Positions 17,012-27,478 are shown, counted from the first letter of the stretch. The stretch: 64,000 nt of DNA from Pseudomonas morbosilactucae (GCF_023241715.1 NZ_JALQCW010000004.1:186001-250000), one strand, 5' to 3'. Notes: generated from the sequence alone by a model not told the origin. Program-made: numbers and translations.

Positions 17012-17482
17012 TCAGTTCTCGTCCTCACATCCCAGGCCCTGGCGCTGCGCCTCTTCATCGGCCTGGGTCTTGCCCGTCCGAGCCATGATCTGCCCCTGCA
17101 GGTGCTTGAGTTCAACGAACACCAGGCGCTCGCAACGGTTGATTTCCCAGACATCACCGGTCAGCACACTGACCGCATACAGGCCCCAGTACTCGGTCGC
17201 GCCGGCCTTGGGGTCGTTGTAGCCCAGGCTGAAATCGAAGTAACCCGGATGCGGCGGCCGCCCCTGGTCATCCCGCAGGTCACCGTCGATAAACACCCCG
17301 GGGCGGTTCAGGTCATGGCGCTGGTGCTTCAGGGCCAGGCGCAACACTTGCTGCGCCTGCTCTTGGTTCAGGCCGCCGGGGGCGATCTGCGCCGGTTGCA
17401 GGCTCGCCATCTGACCGGCCGCCAGGGCCTCGGCGCTGAGCAACAGGCCCAGGCCGAGACTGGTCAATGTTCTGTTCAGCAC
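17012..17482 (-). CDS. Periplasmic immunity protein, Tgi2-like (partner of adjacent glucosaminidase effector)
   Basis: A 156-residue protein with an N-terminal signal peptide (LNRTLTSLGLGLLLSAEALA). The mature part has no enzyme motif, contains two Cys (NRCERL and GLGCEDEN) and is acidic at its end. It starts at GTG 17482, overlapping the last 7 bases of the effector gene, the usual effector-immunity arrangement. Tgi2 proteins bind Tge2 in the periplasm and block its peptidoglycan cleavage. The assignment rests on location, topology and the identity of the neighbour more than on residue-level recognition. Confidence 0.62.
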   Translation of the reverse strand: MLNRTLTSLGLGLLLSAEALAAGQMASLQPAQIAPGGLNQEQAQQVLRLALKHQRHDLNRPGVFIDGDLRDDQGRPPHPGYFDFSLGYNDPKAGATEYWGLYAVSVLTGDVWEINRCERLVFVELKHLQGQIMARTGKTQADEEAQRQGLGCEDEN

Positions 17483-17925
17483 GCCATGCGCCCTTTGACT
17501 GACTTGATGATGTCCGCCAGGTACTTGGCGAAGCCATTGCGCCCGCCAGTAGCGGCGTCACCGGTGTTAAAACCGATCTGCACCAGGGCCAGGGCAAACT
17601 CCATGGGGTCCTGCTTGCCACGCACCGCCGAGCCGTAGCGGGTGGCGAACGACTGGGCGCATTGCTGAAATGAAGAAAACTTCGCCACTTTGATCCGCGC
17701 ATTGCCCTGGGGCGCCTCAGCGCCGATCTGCAGGGGCGCCGGGGCGTGCAGGGAAAAGTAGTTGTTCATCTCCCGGGCAATGCGCCCGGTACCGTATTGG
17801 CTCTCCTGGGCGGCGAGACCGAGGATGTTCTCCACCGGGACATTCAACTGGTCGGCTATCGGCTGGCACACAGCCTTGTGCTTGCTGACAAAGGTCACTG
17901 CACTGACGTTATTACACAGGCTCAC
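17476..17925 (-). CDS. Glucosaminidase-fold (GH73) peptidoglycan hydrolase, Tge2-like T6SS effector
   Basis: A 149-residue cytosolic-looking protein with no signal peptide and a GH73 glucosaminidase-type core: QLNVPVENILGLAAQESQYGTGR, with Glu41 as candidate catalytic acid, then NNYFSLHA and FSSFQQCAQSFATRYG. A hydrolase of periplasmic peptidoglycan without an export signal, followed by an overlapping secreted protein, matches the Tge2/Tgi2 type VI effector-immunity pair described in Pseudomonas. The start is GTG 17925 with GAGGGAA upstream. No VgrG, Hcp or PAAR gene is in the window, so it is an orphan effector locus. Confidence 0.75.
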   Translation of the reverse strand: MSLCNNVSAVTFVSKHKAVCQPIADQLNVPVENILGLAAQESQYGTGRIAREMNNYFSLHAPAPLQIGAEAPQGNARIKVAKFSSFQQCAQSFATRYGSAVRGKQDPMEFALALVQIGFNTGDAATGGRNGFAKYLADIIKSVKGRMAC

Positions 17926-18059
17926 GCTTGTTCCCTCAATGGACGCTTCGATTCCGTGGGTGGATCGTTGAAGCGGCGCAGTATAGGCCGGCCCTCAGCG
18001 ACTGTTCAGCGGGTTCACCGAGGGCTGGCAAGACTGTGCAATGGCTCACAGTTTTCCGG

Positions 18060-18491
18060 CTAGAGCTGGGCCCGGGTGCCAAGGAACGCCAGGTAGCGAG
18101 GGTCTTCCTCGGCGAAAATCGCCGCACCCGCGCCCATGTAAGCACGCATCAACTGGTCGGCAGCCTGGTCCGGTGCACCGCTGTCGAACAGCACCTGGCC
18201 CAGCCGCAAATGCAGGAATGGGTTGCCCAGGGCGTCAGGGCAATGCATGGCGTGTTCCAGTGTGTCGCGGGCCGCGGCCAGGTCACCGCTGAGATACAAG
18301 GCATCGGCGATGGCCGCCAGGACCCAGGTCGCCGCTTCCCAGTTTTCCTTGGGCTGCGGGATCAGCTCCCAGGCCTGGCGGTATTCAACCAGCGCCGCCG
18401 GGTAATCGCCCGACTCGGCCAGCTCATCACCTTGCTCGCAAAGGTCGCTGATCTGTTCGTGCAGCGCGTCGGGCAGTTCCATCTCATCCAT
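18060..18491 (-). CDS. Tetratricopeptide-repeat protein
   Basis: A 143-residue soluble protein made of about three TPR-like helical pairs (AESGDYPAALVEYRQAWELIP, LSGDLAAARDTLEHAM, FDSGAPDQAADQLMRAY). There is no signal peptide. AGGAG lies 8 bases before ATG 18491. It sits 134 bases upstream of the effector gene on the same strand; TPR proteins of this size accompany T6SS effector genes in some Pseudomonas, so it may be an adaptor or simply a neighbour. Its function is not established. Confidence 0.8.
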   Translation of the reverse strand: MDEMELPDALHEQISDLCEQGDELAESGDYPAALVEYRQAWELIPQPKENWEAATWVLAAIADALYLSGDLAAARDTLEHAMHCPDALGNPFLHLRLGQVLFDSGAPDQAADQLMRAYMGAGAAIFAEEDPRYLAFLGTRAQL

Positions 18492-18612
18492 CGTCGATAC
18501 TCCTGTGTGGATTGGCTGTGGGTTTGGACAGCCTGATTGTGGCCGAGTGCCGAAGGCACTTACGCGGATGTCGCAAAAAATTCACCGGGTGCGCACGCCA
18601 TGCGAGCCCCCG

Positions 18613-19569
18613 TCAAAGGTCAAAACGGTCGATGGCCCGGCGCCGTTCGTTGTCATCGCGCACATCGTAGTTGGCGGTGGTCTGGATATTGGTGTGGTGG
18701 GCCAGTTTCTGGGCGATGGACAGGTCGTATTCCTCGATCACCCGGGTGATGAAGGAACGGCGAAAATCGTGGGGCATGATCGGCACACCGATCTGGGCGC
18801 CACGCTGGCGGGCAATGTAGTAGATCGCGTGTTTGCTGATGCGCTCGCGGGTGATGTGCCCGCCACGACGGATACGGTTGAACAGGAATGCGTCGTCCGC
18901 CTCACCGGCCCCCAGTTGCGAACGCCGCAGTTCAAGCCAGGCCTGGAGCTTGGCAAAGGCCCAGGTCGGCGCGTATTTGATCAATTGCTTGTTGCCCTTG
19001 CCGGTGACCCGCAGGCTGCGCTCGGCGAAGTCCACCTGATCGAGGTCGATGTTCACCGACTCCGATTTACGCATCCCCGAGCCGTACAGCACGGCAATGA
19101 TTGCCGCGTCACGCACACCCTGCGGGCGCGGGTCGGCGGCGCAGACGGCCATCAGTTCCTGGATCAGGTTGCGTCGCAGGTTGCGCCCCTGGGACAGGCG
19201 CGTACCGGCCATGGGCTTGACCGAGCGCATCTTCAGCAGGTGCTCCTGGCTGATCAGGCTGACCCGCCAGGCCTCGTTCATCACCCCACGCAAGGCGTTG
19301 ACGTACAGCGACGAGGTATTGGGCGCATAACCGTCTTCACGCAGGGCCGCCACCAGGGCGCTGACGTCCTGGGGCTGCAACCCGTGCCAGGGGATGTCCT
19401 CGATGTCCAGCTCGTCGAACCCCAGGCGGTCCGCCGCGTCCTGCAGCACGTAGCGCATGGTCGACTGGCTCGATGGGGACAGGCGTGCCAGGTACAGCCG
19501 CAACGGGTTGGGTACCGTCTTCGCGGGCTGGCCATGCTTGTCAGGGGCGGAATCGACGGCGTCAGTCAC
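18613..19569 (-). CDS. Tyrosine recombinase (phage-integrase family), orphan
   Basis: A 318-residue site-specific recombinase. There is an N-terminal SAM-like core-binding domain (about residues 15-110) and a catalytic domain with the expected residues: Arg in YGSGMRKSE, Lys in TGKGNK, His and Arg in MPHDFRRSF, His in LAHHTN and Tyr in TTANYD. It starts at GTG 19569 after GAGGAC. It is neither XerC nor XerD by length or sequence. No phage genes, att repeats or cargo are recognisable nearby, so it may be a resident chromosomal recombinase rather than a prophage remnant. Confidence 0.88.
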   Translation of the reverse strand: MTDAVDSAPDKHGQPAKTVPNPLRLYLARLSPSSQSTMRYVLQDAADRLGFDELDIEDIPWHGLQPQDVSALVAALREDGYAPNTSSLYVNALRGVMNEAWRVSLISQEHLLKMRSVKPMAGTRLSQGRNLRRNLIQELMAVCAADPRPQGVRDAAIIAVLYGSGMRKSESVNIDLDQVDFAERSLRVTGKGNKQLIKYAPTWAFAKLQAWLELRRSQLGAGEADDAFLFNRIRRGGHITRERISKHAIYYIARQRGAQIGVPIMPHDFRRSFITRVIEEYDLSIAQKLAHHTNIQTTANYDVRDDNERRRAIDRFDL

Positions 19570-20031
19570 AGCGTCCTCGCTCGGGTTCTTGCCACGGTTT
19601 GACCTGAGTCATAGGCGCCTGCACTTTTTGTACGGTTTTGTGGCCACGGAATGCCCTGCGTCCACCTGTTTCTTTCACTGATTCAAGCCTCGAGACCAAC
19701 AAACTGAACACCGGCTGTCTGCCTCGAAGATAAACGCCGTTTTACGCTAATTTTCATATTCGTTTCACATTTTCCCGCTTAATCTCAGCCACCGAAATCA
19801 GCCAAATTTGAATGCATGCGATTCTCGTCGGCCGAAGATAACATCTTGATCCACATTTACTTTTCGCCAACATGGTCTTTAATCAGGATTTGCACGGAAC
19901 GCTACGTTGGCCCAACAACCGGATGTCTCTGACGATGAAAGCATGTCGCCTCAATAGCCCCTGAAATCTCCATCCCTTTTTCTATTTTTTCTGACTCCCC
20001 AGTCTTGCGATAATTTTTTTCCGAGGTCCCT
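19570..20031. promoter_or_regulatory. Long AT-rich leader upstream of arnB
   Basis: This 462-base non-coding stretch between the divergent recombinase gene and arnB is distinctly AT-richer than its surroundings from about 19690. It should hold the arn promoter. One CTTAAT hexamer (19778-19783) equals a PmrA half-site, but 11 bases upstream I see only ACATTT, so a full PmrA box is not convincing. A pyrimidine-rich patch lies at about 19975-20020. Confidence 0.45.
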
Positions 20032-21171
20032 ATGAACCAGGCTTTCCTTCCCTTTTCACGGCCGAGCATTGGCGATGAAGAGATCGCCGCTGTAGAGCAG
20101 GTTCTACGTTCCGGCTGGATCACCACCGGGCCGAAAAACCAGGAGCTGGAACAGCAATTCGCCGAACGGGTCGGTGCCCGCCATGCCGTGGCCCTGTCCT
20201 CGGCCACCGGCGCCATGCACATTACCCTGCTGGCCCTGGGCATCGGCCCGGGGGATGAAGTCATCACCCCGTCCCAGACCTGGGTCTCCACCGCGAACAT
20301 GGTCTGCCTGCTGGGGGCGACCCCGGTGTTTGTCGATGTCGACCTCGACACCCTGATGAGCGACGTCGCGGCCATCGAAGCCGCCATCACCCCACGAACC
20401 AAAGCCATCATTCCGGTGCACTACGCCGGCGCGGCTTTTGACCTCGACCCGCTGTATGCCTTGGCCGAGCGCCACGGCATCCCGGTGATCGAAGACGCTG
20501 CCCACGCCGCCGGTACCTTCTATCGCGGCCGGGCGATCGGTGCCCAGGGCACGGCGATCTTTTCCTTCCATGCGATCAAGAACATGACCTGTGCCGAAGG
20601 CGCGATGTTCGTCAGCGACGACCAGGCCCTGGCCGATCGGGTGCGCATGCTCAAGTTCCACGGTTTGGGGGTGGACGCCTACGACCGCCTGACCCACGGC
20701 CGCAAACCCCAGGCCCAGGTGATCGAACCGGGCTTCAAGTACAACCTGGCCGACATCAACGCGGCCATCGCCCTGGTGCAATTGCAACGCCTGGACGAAA
20801 TCAACGCCAAGCGTGAACACCTGGCTCAGGCCTACCTGGAGCGCCTCAAGGACCTGCCGGTCCAACCCCTGGCACTGCCCGCCTACCCTCAGCAACACGC
20901 CTGGCACCTGTTTATCCTGCGCATCGACGCCGAGCGCTGCGGCCTTGACCGCGAGGCGTTTATGCAAGGCCTGCAGGCGCAGAACATCGGCACCGGCATC
21001 CATTTTATTGCCACCCATCTGCACACCTATTACCGCCAGCGCTTCCCTCAGGTGCAGTTGCCCAACACCGAGTGGAACTCCGCACGCCTCTGTTCGATCC
21101 CACTGTTCCCGGACATGACCCTCGACGACGTCGAGCGGGTCACCGGTGCCATTGCAACCCTCCTGGACTGA
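20032..21171 (+). CDS. arnB: UDP-L-Ara4O C-4'' aminotransferase
   Basis: A 379-residue PLP-dependent aminotransferase of the DegT/DnrJ/EryC1 family. It converts UDP-4-keto-pentose to UDP-Ara4N with glutamate in the cytoplasm. The PLP lysine is K183 in [14 protein letters not shown], and the substrate-binding [11 protein letters not shown] near residue 27 is typical of ArnB. It is the first gene of arnBCADTEF-ugd, which attaches 4-amino-4-deoxyarabinose to lipid A and gives polymyxin and cationic peptide resistance; in Pseudomonas this operon is usually induced through PmrAB and PhoPQ. Confidence 0.96.
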   Translation: MNQAFLPFSRPSIGDEEIAAVEQVLRSGWITTGPKNQELEQQFAERVGARHAVALSSATGAMHITLLALGIGPGDEVITPSQTWVSTANMVCLLGATPVFVDVDLDTLMSDVAAIEAAITPRTKAIIPVHYAGAAFDLDPLYALAERHGIPVIEDAAHAAGTFYRGRAIGAQGTAIFSFHAIKNMTCAEGAMFVSDDQALADRVRMLKFHGLGVDAYDRLTHGRKPQAQVIEPGFKYNLADINAAIALVQLQRLDEINAKREHLAQAYLERLKDLPVQPLALPAYPQQHAWHLFILRIDAERCGLDREAFMQGLQAQNIGTGIHFIATHLHTYYRQRFPQVQLPNTEWNSARLCSIPLFPDMTLDDVERVTGAIATLLD

Positions 21172-21176
21172 AGCCT

Positions 21177-22196
21177 TTGAAACCCTATCCCATTCAGTTC
21201 GTGTCGATCGTCATCCCGGTCTACAACGAAGAACAAAGCTTGCCCGAGCTGTTGCGCCGCACCGAAGCGGCCTGCCGCCAACTGACCTACGACTTTGAAA
21301 TCGTACTGGTGGACGACGGCAGCCGCGACGAGTCGGCGAACATCCTGCAAGCCGCCGCCGAACGCGAAGGCAGCCCTGTGGTGGCGGTGATTCTCAACCG
21401 CAACTACGGCCAGCACGCGGCAATCATGGCCGGCTTCGAACAGTGCCGCGGCGACGTGGTGATCACCCTGGATGCCGACCTGCAGAACCCGCCGGAAGAA
21501 ATTCCACGCCTGGTGGCCCAGGCCGAGCTGGGTTACGACGTGGTCGGCACGGTGCGCAACAACCGCCAGGATTCGGCCCTGCGCCGCTGGCCGTCGAAGC
21601 TGATCAACCTGGCCGTGCAGCGTTCCACCGGGGTCGCCATGAGCGATTACGGCTGCATGCTGCGGGCCTATCGCCGGACCATCATCGACGCGATGCTGGC
21701 CTGCACCGAGCGCAGTACCTTTATCCCGATCCTCGCCAACAGCTTTGCCCGGCACACCACCGAGGTGCTGGTGGAGCACGCCGAGCGCGAGCACGGCGAC
21801 TCCAAGTACAGCCCGATGCGCCTGATCAACCTGATGTTCGACCTGATCACCTGCATGACCACCACGCCCCTGAGGCTGCTGAGCATCATCGGTTTCGGCA
21901 TGGCCGGCCTCGGCGGTCTGTTCGCCCTGATGCTGATCGTCCTGCGGTTGATTTTCGGCGCCACCTGGGCCGGTGACGGCACCTTTGTGTTGTTCGCCGT
22001 GCTGTTCGTGTTCACCGGTGGCCAGTTCATCGGCATGGGCCTGCTGGGGGAATACCTGGGGCGCATGTACAGCGATGTGCGGGCGCGTCCGCGCTTTTTT
22101 ATCGAGAAAGTCTTGCGCAGCCAGCCCGCGGCCCCGGTCCGCAGCGTGACTGTCGACGGTTTAACTTCCACCCATACTGATCAGGTTTCGCCATGA
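21177..22196 (+). CDS. arnC: Undecaprenyl-phosphate 4-deoxy-4-formamido-L-Ara transferase
   Basis: A 339-residue membrane GT2 glycosyltransferase that transfers formylated Ara4N to undecaprenyl phosphate. The N-terminal GT-A domain has [29 protein letters not shown] and the DAD motif in [13 protein letters not shown]; two TM helices follow near residues 235-300. A TTG start at 21177 is chosen because it yields MKPYPIQF, matching the usual ArnC N-terminus and length, and lies 5 bases after the arnB stop. The stop overlaps arnA. Confidence 0.95.
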   Translation: MKPYPIQFVSIVIPVYNEEQSLPELLRRTEAACRQLTYDFEIVLVDDGSRDESANILQAAAEREGSPVVAVILNRNYGQHAAIMAGFEQCRGDVVITLDADLQNPPEEIPRLVAQAELGYDVVGTVRNNRQDSALRRWPSKLINLAVQRSTGVAMSDYGCMLRAYRRTIIDAMLACTERSTFIPILANSFARHTTEVLVEHAEREHGDSKYSPMRLINLMFDLITCMTTTPLRLLSIIGFGMAGLGGLFALMLIVLRLIFGATWAGDGTFVLFAVLFVFTGGQFIGMGLLGEYLGRMYSDVRARPRFFIEKVLRSQPAAPVRSVTVDGLTSTHTDQVSP

Positions 22197-24199
22197 GCAA
22201 TAAAGCTGTCGTCTTCGCCTACCACGATATTGGCTGCGCAGGCATCGAAGCCCTGCTCAACGCCGGCTACGAGATTGCCGCGGTGTTCACCCATGCCGAT
22301 GACCCCAGGGAAAACACCTTCTACGGTTCGGTCGCACAACTCTGCGCACGCCGGGGCATTGCCGTGCACGCGCCAGAAGACGCCAACCACCCGCTGTGGA
22401 TCGAGCGCGTCAGCAAGCTCAACCCCGACTACCTGTTCTCGTTCTACTACCGCAACCTGCTGAGCGAGCCGCTGCTGGCCACCGCACGCAAGGGCGCGTT
22501 CAACCTGCACGGTTCCCTGCTGCCGCGCTACCGTGGCCGGGCCCCGGCCAACTGGGTGCTGGTCAAGGGTGAAACCGAAACCGGCGTCACCCTGCACCGC
22601 ATGGTCAAGCGCGCCGACGCCGGCGCCATCATTGCCCAGGAACGTGTGGCCATCGAACGCAGCGACACCGCCCTGAGCCTGCACGCCAAGCTGCGTGATG
22701 CGGCCTCTAGCCTGCTGCGCGACACCCTGCCGCAACTGGCCCAGGGCAAGGTCAGTGAAACCGCTCAGGACGAATCCCAAGCCAGCTACTTCGGTCGTCG
22801 TAGCGCTGCCGACGGCAAGATCGAATGGAAACGCCCCGCCGAAGAACTGTTCAACCTGGTGCGCGCCGTGACCCAGCCTTACCCGGGCGCCTTCTGCGCG
22901 GTGGGCGAGCACAAGCTGATCGTCTGGAGCGCCGAAGTCGTTAAGGGCAACGACGGCCAGGCCCCGGGCCGGGTCATCAGCGTCGACCCGCTGCGCATCG
23001 CCTGTGGCGAAGACTCCCTAGTCATCACCTCGGGCCAGCGCAACGCCAACGGCCTGTACCTGGCGGGTCCGCAACTGGCCAATGAACTGGGCCTGGTGGA
23101 CGGTTCGCTGCTGCGCGGCGCCGAATCCGGACGCAAGGCGCGCCGCACCCGGGTGCTGATCCTCGGGGTCAACGGCTTTATCGGCAACCACCTGTCCGAG
23201 CGCCTGCTGCGTGACGACCGCTACGAGGTCTACGGCCTGGACATCGGCTCCGACGCCATCGAGCGCCTGCGCAGCCACCCCAACTTCCACTTTGTCGAAG
23301 GCGACATCAGCATTCACTCGGAGTGGATCGAGTACCACATCAAGAAATGCGACGTGGTCCTGCCCCTGGTGGCCATCGCCACGCCGATCGAATACACCCG
23401 CAACCCGTTGCGCGTGTTCGAACTGGACTTCGAGGAAAACCTCAAGCTGGTGCGCTACTGCGTCAAGTACAACAAGCGGGTGATCTTCCCCTCGACCTCC
23501 GAAGTCTATGGCATGTGCCAGGACCAGAACTTCGACGAAGACCACTCCAACCTGATCGTCGGCCCGATCAACAAGCAGCGCTGGATCTACTCGGTGTCCA
23601 AGCAGTTGCTGGACCGGGTGATCTGGGCCTACGGCGCCAAGGGCCTGAATTTCACCCTGTTCCGCCCCTTCAACTGGATGGGCCCGCGCCTGGACCGCCT
23701 CGACTCGGCCCGCATCGGCAGCTCCCGGGCCATCACCCAGTTGATTCTCAACCTGGTGGAAGGCACACCGATTCGCCTGTTCGACGGTGGCGAGCAAAAA
23801 CGCTGCTTCACCGACATCGCCGACGGCATCGAAGCCCTGGCGCGGATCATCGACAACGACCATGACGCCTGCAACGGCCAGATCATCAACATCGGCAACC
23901 CAGACAACGAAGCCAGCATCCGTCAACTGGGCGAAGAATTGCTGCGCCAGTTCGAAGCCCACCCGCTGCGCAGCAACTTCCCACCGTTCGCGGGTTTCCG
24001 TGACGTGGAAAGCAAGGCCTTCTACGGCGCCGGCTACCAGGACGTGGAGCACCGCAAACCGAGCATCGCCAACGCCAAGCGCCTGTTGAACTGGGAACCG
24101 ACCGTGGAAATGAGCGAGACCATCGGCAATACCCTGGACTTCTTCCTGCGCGAGGCCATGCTCGAAATCGCGGAGCGCACAAAAGAAGAAGCACGCTGA
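22193..24199 (+). CDS. arnA: Bifunctional UDP-GlcA decarboxylase / UDP-Ara4N formyltransferase
   Basis: A 668-residue two-domain enzyme. The N-terminal formyltransferase (about 1-305) has the formyl-folate site signature [18 protein letters not shown]. The C-terminal SDR decarboxylase (about 318-660) has the NAD motif [17 protein letters not shown] and the YSVSK catalytic Tyr-Lys pair. It performs oxidative decarboxylation of UDP-glucuronate and formylation of UDP-Ara4N. It overlaps arnC (ATGA) and arnD (TGATG) and is intact in this sequence. Confidence 0.96.
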   Translation: MSNKAVVFAYHDIGCAGIEALLNAGYEIAAVFTHADDPRENTFYGSVAQLCARRGIAVHAPEDANHPLWIERVSKLNPDYLFSFYYRNLLSEPLLATARKGAFNLHGSLLPRYRGRAPANWVLVKGETETGVTLHRMVKRADAGAIIAQERVAIERSDTALSLHAKLRDAASSLLRDTLPQLAQGKVSETAQDESQASYFGRRSAADGKIEWKRPAEELFNLVRAVTQPYPGAFCAVGEHKLIVWSAEVVKGNDGQAPGRVISVDPLRIACGEDSLVITSGQRNANGLYLAGPQLANELGLVDGSLLRGAESGRKARRTRVLILGVNGFIGNHLSERLLRDDRYEVYGLDIGSDAIERLRSHPNFHFVEGDISIHSEWIEYHIKKCDVVLPLVAIATPIEYTRNPLRVFELDFEENLKLVRYCVKYNKRVIFPSTSEVYGMCQDQNFDEDHSNLIVGPINKQRWIYSVSKQLLDRVIWAYGAKGLNFTLFRPFNWMGPRLDRLDSARIGSSRAITQLILNLVEGTPIRLFDGGEQKRCFTDIADGIEALARIIDNDHDACNGQIINIGNPDNEASIRQLGEELLRQFEAHPLRSNFPPFAGFRDVESKAFYGAGYQDVEHRKPSIANAKRLLNWEPTVEMSETIGNTLDFFLREAMLEIAERTKEEAR

Positions 24200-25082
24200 T
24201 GCAGGCGGGTCTGCGCATTGATGTCGACACCTACCGCGGCACCCGTGAAGGCGTGCCACGGTTGCTCGACTCCCTGGAGGAAGCCGGGGTCAAGGCGACC
24301 TTCTTCTTCAGTGTCGGGCCGGACAACATGGGGCGCCATTTATGGCGCCTGATTCGTCCGCAATTCCTGTGGAAGATGCTTCGTTCCAACGCCGCCGGCC
24401 TCTATGGCTGGGACATCCTGCTGGCTGGCACTGCCTGGCCGGGTAAACCCATCGGTCGCGACCTGGGGCACCTGATGCGCCAGGCCCTGGCCGCCGGCCA
24501 TGAAGTCGCCTGCACGCCTGGGACCACCACGGCTGGCAGGCCAATGCCGGGCGCTGGAGCCAGGCCCAACTGATCGAGCAGATTCGCCAAGGCGTCGACA
24601 GCCTCAACGACATTCTCGGCCAGGCAGTGAGCTGTTCGGCGTCCGCCGGCTGGCGCGCCGACGAGCGTGTGATCGAAGCCAAGCAGGCCTTTGGCTTCCG
24701 CTACAACAGCGATTGCCGGGGCCAGAGCCTGTTCCGGCCGCGCCTCGCAGATGGCCGCTTGGGCGCCACGCAGATCCCGGTGGACCTGCCCACCTTTGAT
24801 GAGGTGGTCGGGCCGCTGGTCAGCGCCGGGGATTTCAACGGTTTTATCCTCGACCGGTTCAGCCCGGCGAAACTCAACGTCTACACCGTACACGCCGAAG
24901 TGGAAGGGATTCTCATGGCCAATGATTTCCGTCAGTTGCTGGCCAGTGCCCAGCAACGCGACATTCAGTTCCACCCCCTGGGTCAATTGCTCCCCGCAGA
25001 CACCGCCAGCCTGCCCTCGGGCCAGGTGGTACGCGGTGCCCTGCCCGGTCGCGAAGGCTGGCTGGGAGTGCAAGGCGCATGA
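24199..25082 (+). pseudogene. arnD: arnD, undecaprenyl-P-Ara4FN deformylase, single-base frameshift
   Basis: ArnD is a polysaccharide-deacetylase-fold enzyme that removes the formyl group before transfer to lipid A. The frame reads normally from ATG 24199 ([19 protein letters not shown], then [13 protein letters not shown]) to about 24508, then becomes nonsense and stops near 24571. The expected continuation lies in another frame and runs to 25082 ([11 protein letters not shown], then FRYNSDCRG). Adding one G to make GTCGGCC at 24508 restores [12 protein letters not shown], the metal/His motif, and a 294-residue protein of normal length. This is either a real inactivating deletion or a sequence error. 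Confidence 0.92.
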
Positions 25083-26727
25083 CCAGACGTTGGGCTCTGC
25101 CCCTGCTATTGATCGCCTTCGGCCTGTTCTACCTGCTGCCGCTGGGCACCCACGGCTTGTGGATTCCCGATGAAACCCGCTATGCCCAGATCAGCCAGGA
25201 AATGCTCCTCAGCGGCCATTGGGCGTCGCCGCACTTCATGGGCATCCGCTACTTTGAAAAACCCGTGGCCGGTTACTGGATGATCGCCCTCGGCCAGGCC
25301 CTGTTCGGCGACAACCTGTTCGGCGTACGCGTAGCCTCGGCCTTGAGCAGCGGCCTGAGCGTGCTGCTGGCCTATGTGATCGCCCGGCGCCTGTGGAACG
25401 ACCCGCGCAAGAGCCTGGCCAGCGCCCTGCTCTACATGAGCTTCACGGTGATCGCCGCGTCGGCCGGCTACGCCAACCTGGACCCGCAATTCACCTTCTG
25501 GGTCAACCTGAGTCTGGTGGCCCTGTGGTTCGCCTTCGACAATCAGACCCCGGCCGGGCGCCTCGGCGCCTGGGCCCTGCTCGGCCTGGCCTGTGGCATG
25601 GGCTTCATGACCAAAGGCTTTCTCGCCTGGTTGTTGCCGGTGCTGGTCGCCCTGCCCTATGCCCTCTGGCAGAAGCGCTTCCGTGAGTTGCTGATCTATG
25701 GCGGGGTCGGCGTGCTGGTGGCACTGCTGGTCAGCCTGCCCTGGGCCCTGGCGGTGCACGCCCAGGAGCCGGACTACTGGCGGTTCTTCTTCTGGCACGA
25801 GCACATCCGTCGCTTTGCCGGTGAAGACGCCCAACATGCCTCGCCGTGGTGGTACTACCTGCCGTTGCTCGTGGCTTACAGCGTGCCTTGGGTGTTGCTG
25901 CTGCCGGCCACCTTCAAGCACGCCTGGCAGTCGCGGCGCCAGGCCCGCAGCGGTTTCCTGATCCTGTGGCTGGTATTGCCCCTGGCTTTTTTCAGCCTGA
26001 GCAAGGGCAAGCTGCCGGCCTATATCCTGCCGTGCCTGCTGCCCCTGGCCCTGCTGATGGGCAGCAGCCTGATGGACACACTGGCCGCCGGAAAAACCCG
26101 CGCCGTCAGCCTCAACGGTCTGCTCAACCTGATCTGCGGCCTGCTGGGGTTGCTGACCCTGGTGTACTTCCAGATGAAAAAGCCGCTGTACATGGGCGAA
26201 CCCCAGCATCTGGTGCTGGTATTCGTCGCCCTGATCGGCTGGATCATGGCCAACCTGCTGCAAGCCTTCCGCCCTCTGCAGCTGTGGGCGCGCCGGCGCT
26301 TGGCAGTTGGCTGCTGGTGGCCCTGGTACCGGCCGGCCTGCCCCACTCCGTGGTCGATAACAAGATGCCCGACCAGTTTATCCTCGAGCACCAAGAGGCA
26401 CTGGGCCAGGCCAAAGCGCTGCTGAGCAATGACCTGGGGGCAGCGTCGGCCCTGGCCTGGCGCCTGCGTCGGCCCGATGTGGCCCTGTACAACACCGAAG
26501 GCGAAGTGAAGTACGGCCTGGGCTACGCGGACAGCGCCGCGCGCAAGGTCGACCTGAACCAGGTCCAAGGCTGGATCAGCGAGGCCCGAAAAACCGGTTC
26601 GGTGGGCGTGGTGATGCGGGTCAAGAGTGATGACGAGCTGCACGAAGTCGACTTGCTGCCCAAGGACGCCCAGCGTTACCAGCGCGGCAATATCGTGATT
26701 TTCATCATCCCCCAGGTACAGCCATGA
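25079..26727 (+). pseudogene. arnT: arnT, lipid A Ara4N transferase, single-base frameshift
   Basis: ArnT is a GT83 inner-membrane enzyme that moves Ara4N from undecaprenyl phosphate to lipid A phosphates. The first 400 or so residues are intact, including the active-site [24 protein letters not shown] and about 11 TM helices. After LQLWA at about 26289 the frame changes. The C-terminal periplasmic domain ([13 protein letters not shown] to FIIPQVQP) continues in another frame to 26727. Adding one base (TGGGCCGCG) yields a 549-residue protein, the normal ArnT length. If real, the lesion would replace the C-terminal domain with 47 unrelated residues. Confidence 0.92.
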
Positions 26728-27068
26728 GCCTGTTGCTCTTGCTTCTGGCCTGCCTGCTGACCTGTCTGGGCCAGGTGGCGCAGAAGTTCGCCGTGGAAAG
26801 CTGGCGCGACCGGCCGTCCGCGCTGCGCGACAAACTGCGCTCGCCCTGGCTGTGGTTGGCATTGGCCAGCCTGGGCTTGGGCCTGCTGGTGTGGCTGCTG
26901 GTGCTGCAACGCATGGAGGTAGGCGTGGCCTACCCGATGCTCAGCCTGAACTTCGTACTCATCACCCTGATTGCCCGCTTCGTCTTTCATGAACACATCG
27001 ACCGCCGTCACTGGCTGGGCGTCGCCCTGGTGATCGGCGGCGTGGCGTTGTTGAGTCAACACGCATGA
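26724..27068 (+). CDS. arnE: Ara4N-phosphoundecaprenol flippase subunit ArnE
   Basis: A 114-residue EamA/SMR-like membrane protein with about four TM helices (starts [34 protein letters not shown] in TM3-4). With ArnF it is thought to flip Ara4N-undecaprenyl phosphate to the periplasmic leaflet. The start overlaps the arnT stop and the stop overlaps the arnF start, so both junctions are translationally coupled. Confidence 0.93.
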   Translation: MSLLLLLLACLLTCLGQVAQKFAVESWRDRPSALRDKLRSPWLWLALASLGLGLLVWLLVLQRMEVGVAYPMLSLNFVLITLIARFVFHEHIDRRHWLGVALVIGGVALLSQHA

Positions 27069-27478
27069 GCCGGCTCCGCGGTTTTACCTTTGCCCTGGGC
27101 AGCGTGGCCCTGGTCAGCGCCGCCCAACTGGGCATGCGCTGGAGCATGACCCGCCTGCCCGCCCCGGCCCAATGGCTCGAGGCCCTCAGCGGCGGCAGCC
27201 TGGACCTGGCGGCCCTGGGGCTGGTGCTGGCGGCCATCGGCGCCTACGCCCTGTCCATGCTCTGCTGGCTGCTGGCCCTGCGCGACGTGCCCCTGGGCCG
27301 CGCCTATTCGCTGCTGAGCATCAGTTATGCCCTGGTCTACCTGCTGGCCGCCGCCCTGCCGGCGTTCAACGAACCCTTCAGCCTCTCCAAAAGCCTGGGG
27401 GTGGCCTTGGTCATCCTCGGCGTCATCGTTATCAACTCTCGACCTGCTCCCGCGACAAGTCCCAGGAATACCCCATGA
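27065..27478 (+). CDS. arnF: Ara4N-phosphoundecaprenol flippase subunit ArnF
   Basis: A 137-residue small multidrug-resistance-like membrane protein with about four TM helices ([49 protein letters not shown]). It is the partner of ArnE. ATG 27065 overlaps the arnE stop; its own stop overlaps ugd. Confidence 0.93.
   Translation: MSRLRGFTFALGSVALVSAAQLGMRWSMTRLPAPAQWLEALSGGSLDLAALGLVLAAIGAYALSMLCWLLALRDVPLGRAYSLLSISYALVYLLAAALPAFNEPFSLSKSLGVALVILGVIVINSRPAPATSPRNTP

Noticed and set aside
18060..19569. Prophage or genomic island covering the recombinase and effector genes
   Set aside because: No phage genes, tRNA target, att repeats or obvious base-composition break were seen.
19767..19783. 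PmrA box upstream of arnB
   Set aside because: One CTTAAT half-site is present but the second half (ACATTT) does not match; recorded only as a possible half-site.
24627..25082. Separate small gene after arnD
   Set aside because: It is the C-terminal half of ArnD displaced by a one-base shift, not an independent gene.
25846..26727. Separate gene overlapping the end of arnT
   Set aside because: Only its last part (from about 26300) resembles protein, and that is the ArnT C-terminal domain in the shifted frame.
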